Positions 61,101-64,000 of a DNA stretch of 64,000 nucleotides are shown piece by piece. The stretch covers positions 3,100,001 through 3,164,000 of the forward strand of contig OZ176058.1 in assembly GCA_964247055.1 (NCBI GenBank). The letters are read 5' to 3'. A program made the translations under genes and the position numbers. This DNA comes from Paragordius varius. Taxonomy: Eukaryota; Nematomorpha. Numbering within the stretch: position 1 is the first letter of the stretch; every line of letters starts with the position of its first letter. Below the pieces are notes generated by a model that ran no database searches, was not told where the DNA came from, and saw only the letters and a list, made by a program, of their open reading frames with translations.

Positions 61101-62237
61101 CACTTTTTTGGTCTTACAATAATCAACCATATACATAATTTTGATTGCAATGACATAACATATTTTTTGGGATATATATATATATATATATATATAGATT
61201 ATTTTAGTTTAAACACATGGAAACTACATTAGAGATAAAACAAAGTAAAAACTTAAAGAACCCTTTTTTGATCTTTTTAGATAACTATATACATAAATTT
61301 GTTATAATGACATGATATATTTTTTTGGTTTCAGATCATTATATTTTTTAATTTTGATTGATTAACTATATCAAATATTCCTATATAAATATATATATAT
61401 ATATATTTATAAAGTCTGCAAATTTTGCATTGTTTCAAAATAAGTTGATAAAATAAAATATTGAGACGCTGTAAAAATTTAGAATCGTTTTTTAGATTTA
61501 CCTTTTTCCTGTTTCAATTTTATTATAAAGTCTTTATTGGTATTTTCTTAATTTTCAAGAATGTATAAAAAGTAAATTAAATGATGTCGTTATTTGTCAA
61601 ATTAAGTTTAATTTTTTAAAAAAAACAAAAAAAATCTTCTGCTAAAAAAATTATACATAAAATTTCAATAAATTGTTTTTAGTTTTACGTTTTATCCTTG
61701 GTATATTTCCAATTTTTATTGTAATATAATATTAAATTTTTGTTTTTAATGAATTTTATCATAATTTTAATTTATATATGTATTTTATTATTTATCCTTG
61801 GTATAATAACTTTTATTATATATGCAATTATAATTCAGATTAAATTATATAAATTTATTATGATATTTTGATTACTAAAAGTAATCATTGTCAAACGTAA
61901 AAAATAAAATTAAAATATAAACTAATTTTTTTTACTTCAGCATAAACAATATCCAATAGTAAATTTTATTATGTTATAGAATACTAAATTTTTATTGATA
62001 AAAATTTCAAATTTTATAAGTATTTTACAATTATAAACTTTTTTTTATTTAATTTAGCGTTAGCCATTTAATGACAACCCTTGTTAGCTTACACGTGAAT
62101 CCTGACATTTTTGACAATGCCATCGTGATTAGAAAAACACTTTTGCGACACCTTAAAACTATTTGTGTCACCAATAATCGAAACAGTGATTTATTGGCTA
62201 TATTGATTTACAACAATCAATATATTTTATCTCTAGG
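36770..62237 (+). CDS. DHX9/maleless-type RNA helicase paralogue with degenerate helicase motifs, 22 exons seen, 3' end not in view
   Basis: DHX9 (RNA helicase A, fly MLE) is a nuclear DExH helicase with two N-terminal dsRBDs. Exons: 36770-36877, 36906-37065, 37097-37173, 41803-41945, 44224-44518, 45128-45220, 46309-46411, 47047-47111, 47503-47577, 48390-48509, 49665-49904, 50614-50677, 51354-51439, 52196-52442, 53776-53934, 55257-55420, 57507-57615, 58882-59096, 59521-59771, 60262-60366, 60619-60837, 62058-62237. All are GT..AG with matching phases, giving 1092 codons without a stop. The match to DHX9 is colinear from dsRBD1 into the region after the RecA2 domain. Key residues differ: Ia TQPRR is VSGQS, DEIH is DEVY (residues 535-538), SAT is SSD (568-570), motif V STNIAETSIT is ATSIGERLTL (845-854), motif VI QRKGRAGR is LRSTLLNS (899-906). 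Walker A is kept (GPPKIGKST). An ATPase-dead but intact paralogue is the best reading. Confidence 0.88.
37660..39440. repeat. Degenerate tandem repeat block, richer in G+C, in DHX9-like intron 3
   Basis: Diverged units of about 150-165 bp recur in two alternating types. One type has GCGCCACCATAT followed by a GCGT-rich stretch and AAAACCTATCAGGCCATA (near 38100, 38397, 38715, 39017). The other has ACGCCCTAAAAAATGCG, TTTTTAGTTTTGAGGC and GCAAAAATT-TCGAGCG (near 38270, 38550, 38878, 39250). The region stands out from its surroundings by composition. Origin unknown; no coding frame is kept. Confidence 0.6.
40055..40700. mobile_element. Helitron helicase pieces in head-to-head inverted order
   Basis: On the plus strand, 40464-40690 encodes AMTINKAQGQTLNDCGLDLS and LLYVACSRVSNPKSLFVLTN, the C-terminal Pif1-type helicase signature of Helitrons. 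On the minus strand, about 40060-40330 encodes IIEATILVGPFEGKNVFIPR and ends in the same LFVLTNKGLTNNVVYPQV. The last 110 bp (40066-40180 and 40580-40695) are near-perfect inverted copies. The element is rearranged, lacks its Rep domain and is not functional. It lies in intron 3 of the DHX9-like gene. Confidence 0.82.
40876..41002. repeat. Small MITE with ACAGTAGCGTATG ends
   Basis: ACAGTAGCGTATGACATA at the left and TATGCCATACGCTACTGT at the right are inverted; about 125 bp in all, with no coding capacity. Confidence 0.75.
41222..41762 (-). repeat. Family E element in DHX9-like intron 3
   Basis: GGGGTAGTTTTATATCCTAA near 41268 and GATATAAAACTACTCC near 41720 are inverted ends. Interior GGCGGCAAAAAAGTTTGATA is shared with the copies at 1098 and 10735. 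It stops about 40 bp before exon 4. Confidence 0.7.
41803..44518 (+). CDS. DHX9-like exons 4-5: second dsRNA-binding domain and basic cluster
   Basis: Exon 4 (41803-41945) gives LHGNWKLENAKSRLHHFLQ, near identical in layout to human LHGNWTLENAKARLNQYFQ. Exon 5 (44224-44518) gives AYIAEMSFHV and TKIAASKACALMLLRQLFHL (human KLAAQSCALSLVRQLYHL). It then adds a lysine-rich cluster, KKKKFGKKRGKDGG, which could act as a nuclear localisation signal and is not at this place in the human protein. The 4.6 kb intron before exon 4 carries tandem repeats, Helitron pieces and a family E element. Confidence 0.88.
42065..42385. repeat. Long fold-back element
   Basis: Left arm ATGGTGCACGAGTAAGCATT, ACCCCATAAATACCC and right arm GGTATGGGGTAATGC, TTAAACCATGGCCCT are inverted over roughly 100 bp each. 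A family B copy follows directly. Confidence 0.75.
42386..42684. repeat. Family B MITE in DHX9-like intron 4
   Basis: TATACCATTTACAGTTCAAA at the left, GAATTGTAAATGGTATATAA at the right; shared interior TATGGCATAGTTTATTA. Confidence 0.85.
43055..43275. repeat. Hairpin element H, copy 1
   Basis: TTCGTTAAATGGGTATAAAT, GGTAAAGAATGGAAAAAAC and AAGAGCTC at the left are mirrored on the right by CTCTTGTTTTTTCCACATTC and CCATTTAACGAAAAAAA. The same hairpin recurs at 54405-54590. Confidence 0.85.
43526..43775. repeat. Family B MITE in DHX9-like intron 4, second copy
   Basis: Left arm starts with ACCCTTGAACAAATCAAATT, right arm ends GAACTGTAAATGGTAT. The outer left end is lost. Confidence 0.7.
43895..44195. 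repeat. Tandem duplication just upstream of DHX9-like exon 5
   Basis: AAAACGAAATTTATTACAT through ACTGTAAAACAGAGCATACT and CAACTAAATAATC to TTAATACAAAGTTTAAAAC occurs about twice with a period near 140 bp. The units include a family A-like end (AGTTTTGTCCGTGTAATTT). Confidence 0.75.
45128..47577 (+). CDS. DHX9-like exons 6-9: linker and Pol II-contact segment
   Basis: Exon 6 45128-45220, exon 7 46309-46411, exon 8 47047-47111, exon 9 47503-47577. Exon 8 encodes WTPPMKDWNTWA, matching human DHX9 WSPPQSNWNPWT. The three tryptophans sit at the same spacing (W329, W336, W339 here). In human DHX9 this segment is the minimal transactivation domain, in which these tryptophans are reported to mediate RNA polymerase II binding. 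Exon 9 matches the helical stretch that precedes the helicase core. Confidence 0.8.
45548..45815. repeat. Family F (hAT-like) fragment in DHX9-like intron 6
   Basis: Carries CGGGCCGCATTC near 45556 and AAATGCAAACGCAATATAGC near 45620; the second part is shared with 55800-56032. GCGGGCCGC cores are typical of some hAT non-autonomous elements. Confidence 0.5.
46494..46858. repeat. Family B fragment followed by a family A MITE
   Basis: Left TATACTATTTACTGTTCAAA is a family B half; it stops where CAGTAAAACTTGAAATTATA, a family A left end, begins (46602). The family A right end is cut short at TATTTTTACGTTAATCG. Confidence 0.7.
48026..48362. repeat. Family A MITE in DHX9-like intron 9
   Basis: ACTGTATTGAAATTATACGA at the left; ACGTTTTGTCCGTTTAATTT and TAGTTCTTACTGTA at the right. 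It ends 27 bp before exon 10. Confidence 0.75.
48390..52442 (+). CDS. DHX9-like exons 10-14: RecA1 helicase domain, motifs I to III
   Basis: Exon 10 (48390-48509) carries Walker A GPPKIGKSTQ (human GATGCGKTTQ); Lys and Ser are present. Exon 11 (49665-49904) starts IPQYIIEQ (human VPQFILDD) but where the family has TQPRR it has VSGQS, so motif Ia is lost. Exon 12 (50614-50677) keeps GILPRPFGS (human SILPRPHAS). Exon 13 (51354-51439) gives LKGISHLIIDEVYERD against human IRGISHVIVDEIHERD: Asp and Glu are kept but the motif II histidine is tyrosine. Exon 14 (52196-52442) gives LRDCVQVYNPHFKLIILSSD (human VLRDVVQAYPEVRIVLMSAT), so motif III SAT is SSD. Exon 14 ends with an acidic insert before the family match resumes. 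Confidence 0.85.
48943..49144. mobile_element. hAT-type MITE with 8-bp target duplication
   Basis: Ends AGGGGTGTTCAACA and TTGAACACCCCT are inverted, and TCTAGACC lies on both sides (48943-48950 and 49137-49144). An 8-bp duplication is the hAT hallmark. About 186 bp, no coding capacity. Lies in intron 10 of the DHX9-like gene. Confidence 0.85.
49445..49597 (+). other. Duplicated head of DHX9-like exon 11, possible alternative exon
   Basis: ATACCTCAATACATTATTGA followed by GCAA occurs right after an AG at 49443-49444, and again, one base different, at the true exon 11 start (49665). From the upstream copy the frame stays open as IPQYIIEQPFNGDLIFEIFL and on to a stop at 49595-49597, then shows no further DHX9 likeness. 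If spliced to exon 10 it would give a protein cut just after Walker A. Confidence 0.5.
49973..50248. repeat. Family C MITE in DHX9-like intron 11
   Basis: TATACCATTTGCAAGAGTGT at the left with four GTTGGTCCTTGAA-type units; right arm CACTCTTGAAGTGCAAATGG then TATATA. Confidence 0.85.
51589..51846. repeat. Family B MITE in DHX9-like intron 13
   Basis: TATACCATTTACAATTCAAA at the left; GAAGCGTAAATGGTATA at the right. Confidence 0.8.
52425..52660. repeat. Tandem repeat spanning the exon 14 donor
   Basis: A unit of about 90 bp starting around the donor (TTTAAAAAGTAAGTCTTACT, then AAAAAACGAATTTTTAAAGG) occurs two and a half times. The second unit keeps a good GTAAGT; the third has CTAAGT. Confidence 0.75.
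52703..52984. repeat. Family A MITE in DHX9-like intron 14
   Basis: GAGTAAAAACTGAAATTACA then CGGACAAAAAG at the left; ATTTTGTCCGTATAATCACA at the right. A TA run (about 52830-52852) has grown inside it. Confidence 0.8.
53776..59771 (+). CDS. DHX9-like exons 15-19: RecA2 domain, motifs IV to VI region
   Basis: Exon 15 (53776-53934) keeps LFLDDCIELTHF (human YFLEDCIQMTHF) then adds a basic RMRRRKKAKLRR. Exon 16 is 55257-55420. Exon 17 (57507-57615) gives GTILIFLPNV (human GAVLVFLPGW). Exon 18 (58882-59096) replaces the usual ILPLHSQIPREEQ stretch with an Asn/Glu-rich insert and KLHEWTPFADWEK. Exon 19 (59521-59771) gives IILATSIGERLTL (human VILSTNIAETSIT) and LRSTLLNSSS where the family has QRKGRAGRVR, so both arginine-finger positions are gone, then SCFNLISRECYER (human FCFHLCSRARFER). 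The fold signature is kept while the chemistry is not. Confidence 0.83.
54006..55256. repeat. Large palindrome with hairpin element H (copy 2) at its centre and a third arm copy
   Basis: Left arm about 54006-54400 and right arm about 54590-54975 are inverted copies (CAGTCATGTATCCTTTAT / ATAAAGGATACATGACTG; AATGCAACAACATACACATT / AATGTGTATGTTGTTGCATT). Element H (54405-54590) is the centre. A third copy in the right-arm direction runs 54975-55256 (TGTGTGTTGTTGCATTTGAT) and ends exactly at the acceptor of exon 16. Confidence 0.8.
55563..55800. repeat. Family B MITE in DHX9-like intron 16
   Basis: TATACCATTTATAGTCAAAT at the left, TTATAAATAGTATATA at the right. Confidence 0.75.
55800..56032. 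repeat. Family F (hAT-like) fragment
   Basis: AAATGCAAATTCAATATAGC near 55850 and TCGCGGGCCGCACATAAG near 55979; shared with 45548-45815. No terminal repeats were found. Confidence 0.5.
56210..56474. repeat. Family A MITE in DHX9-like intron 16
   Basis: GAATTACGGACAAAACCTAA at the left; ACGTTTTGTTAGTATAATTT and TTTTTACTGTA at the right. Confidence 0.78.
56905..57492. repeat. Family A MITE carrying a nested family C MITE (57041-57405)
   Basis: Family A left arm AGAAATTATACGGACAAAAC and right arm ATATTTGCCTTTATATTTTT are parted by a family C copy (TACCATTTGCTATTCAAAAG to GAAATGCTAATGGTATA). The outer right end lies 15 bp before the exon 17 acceptor. Confidence 0.75.
57990..58715. repeat. Tandem array, period about 165 bp, in DHX9-like intron 17
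   Basis: CCAAAATCCAAATCCCA, AAAAAAATGATTTTAATTTT, TATTTATGATATCGGTTTTT recur in order four to five times (phrases near 58035, 58207, 58370, 58533, 58697). Units are diverged by small gaps and substitutions. Confidence 0.8.
59993..60254. repeat. Family A MITE ending at the exon 20 acceptor
   Basis: ACAGAAAAATTGAATTTATA then CGGGGAAAATG at the left; ACGTTTTGTCCCCGTATAAT and AAATTTACTGTA at the right. Exon 20 begins at 60262. Matching changes in both arms (GGGG/CCCC) keep the pairing. Confidence 0.8.
60262..62237 (+). CDS. DHX9-like exons 20-22: winged-helix / HA2 region, continues past the window
   Basis: Exon 20 (60262-60366) matches the family stretch FRTPLHEIALSIKLL only loosely (LPRILLIALILAQ). 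Exon 21 (60619-60837) is better: VSALGRILAYLPDMGDLKMG against human LTPLGRILAKLPIEPRFGK, then KMIIASSIFG (human KMMIMGCIFY). Exon 22 (62058-62237) follows in the same phase with LMTTLVSLHVNPDIFDNAIV and ends at a GG/gtatta donor in phase 2. The OB-fold and any Gly-rich tail are not seen in the last 1.7 kb and should lie downstream. Confidence 0.78.
60898..61335. repeat. Tandem triplication with TA runs, in DHX9-like intron 21
   Basis: AAACTAAAAAAACACTTTTT, TGGTCTTTTAAGATAACTAT and AATGACATAACATATTTTT recur three times, each unit of about 150 bp, the first two ending in a TA run. Confidence 0.8.
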
Positions 62238-62262
62238 GTATTAAATTTCTTTTTTGATATTC

Positions 62263-62637
62263 AACCATTTACAATTCAAATTCACCCTTGAACAATTCGA
62301 ATTCACCCTTGAACAATTGAAATTCACCCTTGAACAATTATTCACCCTAAAACAATTTAAATTTACCCTTAAACAATTCAAATTCACCCTTGAACAATAT
62401 AAGTTCACCTTAAAAATAAATTATGTGTTTTCGGGCAGCTAATTTAATTTAACATTAATATAAAATATATTCTTATAGCATAATTTATTATTTTTTCAGT
62501 ATTATTTTGATTTTAAAAAAAATTCATTTCATAAAATATAAAAAATATCGGTAATTGCTAATTTTAAAGATCACATAATTTATTTTAGGGTGAATTTGAA
62601 TTGTTCAAGGCTCAATTTGAACTGTAAATCGTGTAAT
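62263..62637. repeat. Family B MITE with an expanded left array, DHX9-like intron 22
   Basis: ACCATTTACAATTCAAATTC then about six CACCCTTGAACAATT-type units in a row; right arm has GGTGAATTTGAATTGTTCAA and ends GAACTGTAAATCGTGTA. The open frame of repeated KFTLEQF over the left array is a by-product of the repeat. Confidence 0.85.
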
Positions 62638-63009
62638 TCCAATTATTTATAAGCCATTTTTTTCAATCAAAATTAATTATCTTTTTTCAAAAAATGTTTT
62701 TTTATCTATGAGGTTTAGTAATAATTTAAAACTATTAACCATGAATTGTAAGTTTGATTGAAAAAAAAATTAAAAATTATTTGAACTGATTTCCTTTTAT
62801 ATAAAAAAACTTGTCTAATTTTCTATGCCTTTTATGGTAATTAATTAGAATTAGCCTGACTATCTTAATTATTTTTTATTGTGAATAAAAAAACGCTTTT
62901 ATATGAAATTTGTCCAAAAAATTATTTAGTGTTATATCTTTTTACAGTATAGAATTGATTTAAGCGCTTGATTTATTTGTTTTTTGGACCCGTATTTTTT
63001 TAAATATTA

Positions 63010-63258
63010 ACCATTTACAATTCAAATTCACCCTAAAATAAATTATGAAATTCGATACAACTCATGATTAAAATTAAATAAATTTTAATGGCAAAGTTTA
63101 TTATTTTTACAGTATCTTAATTACATACAAAATTTCTTTTTTAAAAATATAAAAAAATATAGGTAATATTTAATCAAAAACACATAATTTATTTTAGGGG
63201 GAATTTGAATCGTTTGAAGGTGAATTTGAATTGTTTAAGGGGGAATTTGAACTGCAGT
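63010..63258. repeat. Family B MITE near the window end
   Basis: ACCATTTACAATTCAAATTC at the left; GGGGGAATTTGAACTGCAGT at the right. Confidence 0.75.
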
Positions 63259-63373
63259 GTCATAAAAATTGAAAATTTAAAGCGACAAAAGGTAAAAACA
63301 TAAAGACCAATATTTGTTACAAAAATCCGTAATACTTTTTTAATTATTTCATTGTTTTAAATTAGAAAATATG

Positions 63374-63648
63374 TACAGTAAAAATTGAAATTATACGGAC
63401 AAAACGTAAAAATATAAAGACAAATATTTTTTTCTAAAAGACAACCATACTTTTTGAATCTTAATGTATCCCATATAAGCTATTTCAATTGTAAAATAAA
63501 AAATTGATTGTGTTAGTAATATATCTCTATTTCAGACTTTGCCATTTAATTGAAATAAATTAAAATTTAAAAAGTATGGTTGTCTTTTGAAAAAAAAATA
63601 TTGGTCTTTATTTTATATTTTGTCACTATAATTTTAGTTTTTACTATA
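63374..63648. repeat. Family A MITE, most consensus-like copy
   Basis: TACAGTAAAAATTGAAATTA, TACGGACAAAACGTAAAAAT, TAAAGACAAATATTTTTT and AAAAGACAACCATACTTTTT form the left arm; the right arm repeats these inverted (AAAAAGTATGGTTGTCTTTT ... TTTTTACTATA). TA at both ends fits a Tc1/mariner-type target. Confidence 0.85.
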
Positions 63649-64000
63649 ATAAAGATATAAATTGGATGCAATTACTAATTTTACAGTTAAATATACATAA
63701 TATATATGTATATATGTATATATGAATTTAGGTTTAAAATGGTTGCTTTTGAAAAAAATATTTGTCTTTATGTTTTTACGTTTTTTCTGAGTAATTATTT
63801 TAAATAACCGTATTTTAAACTATTTGACTAGTTATTTTTTAACTTTAAATATATCTATCCTTAGAAAATATACAATTTTTTTTATTTCAAGAGTTTTTAT
63901 CTAATGATTTTTATAATATATGATATTCACAAAATTATATATTTTTATTAACAAATTTTATAATTTTTTACATTTTTTAAAAAATTACAAATTTTTATAT

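Noticed and set aside
62254-62442. Open frame of repeated FTLEQFKFTLEQF units
   Set aside because: It is the translation of the iterated family B repeat motif, not a gene; similar frames appear at 27443-27655 on the other strand for the same reason.
1-64000. tRNA, rRNA, CRISPR or bacterial-type operon content
   Set aside because: I looked for clover-leaf cores, repeat-spacer arrays and tightly packed open frames and saw none; the iterated family B motifs are MITE arms, not CRISPR.

Overview
The window is very A+T-rich (roughly four fifths by eye) and is plainly animal (metazoan) nuclear DNA. Its genes have many small exons with GT..AG introns, and their conserved parts match animal families (gamma-SNAP, DHX9/maleless). 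Introns and intergenic DNA are packed with small inverted-repeat transposons (MITEs), a decayed mariner, Helitron scraps and a gypsy-type integrase fossil. An invertebrate, possibly an arthropod, fits best, but nothing here fixes the taxon. No tRNA, rRNA, CRISPR or bacterial-style operon was seen.

Three genes, all on the + strand, cover most of the window. (1) 2740-17427: a complete gamma-SNAP (NAPG-like) gene. I resolve 13 exons joining into 556 codons, of which about 310 are the family core and about 245 are an unrecognised charged C-terminal tail. (2) 20323-32310: a secreted, low-complexity protein in about 10 exons. It has a signal peptide, then one acidic tyrosine block per exon in exons 1-6, then a basic K/P/R/N/Q-rich C-terminal half. 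I do not recognise its family. (3) 36770 to beyond 62237: a DHX9/maleless-type RNA helicase gene. I resolve 22 exons (1092 codons); the 3' end lies past the window or was not found. Both dsRNA-binding domains and the three tryptophans of the Pol II-contact segment are kept and Walker A is intact, but helicase motifs Ia, II, III, V and VI are all altered. It reads as a pseudo-helicase paralogue held in one open, correctly spliced frame.

Repeat families, named here only for reference: A, a Tc1-like MITE with about 80-bp inverted ends beginning CAGTAAAAATTGAAATTATA; B, ends TATACCATTTACAG plus arrays of a CACCCTTGAACAATT motif; C, ends TATACCATTTGCACTTCAAG plus GTTGGTCCTTGAA motifs; D, ends CACTTCGATTCAAATTGGGG; E, ends with GGGGTAGTTTTATATCC; F, a hAT-like family with a GCGGGCCGC core; and several fold-back elements. 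D is found nested in E more than once.

The most interesting signals are the helicase-dead DHX9 paralogue, an intron of gene 2 that is almost exactly one family A MITE (an introner-like case), 28- and 29-bp first introns in genes 1 and 3, duplicated splice-site/exon heads inside gene 3, and the one-block-per-exon secreted protein. Intergenic stretches are 1-2739, 17428-20322 and 32311-36769; they hold mainly repeats and otherwise nothing I recognise. All coordinates of exons come from reading splice sites and frames by eye, without transcripts.
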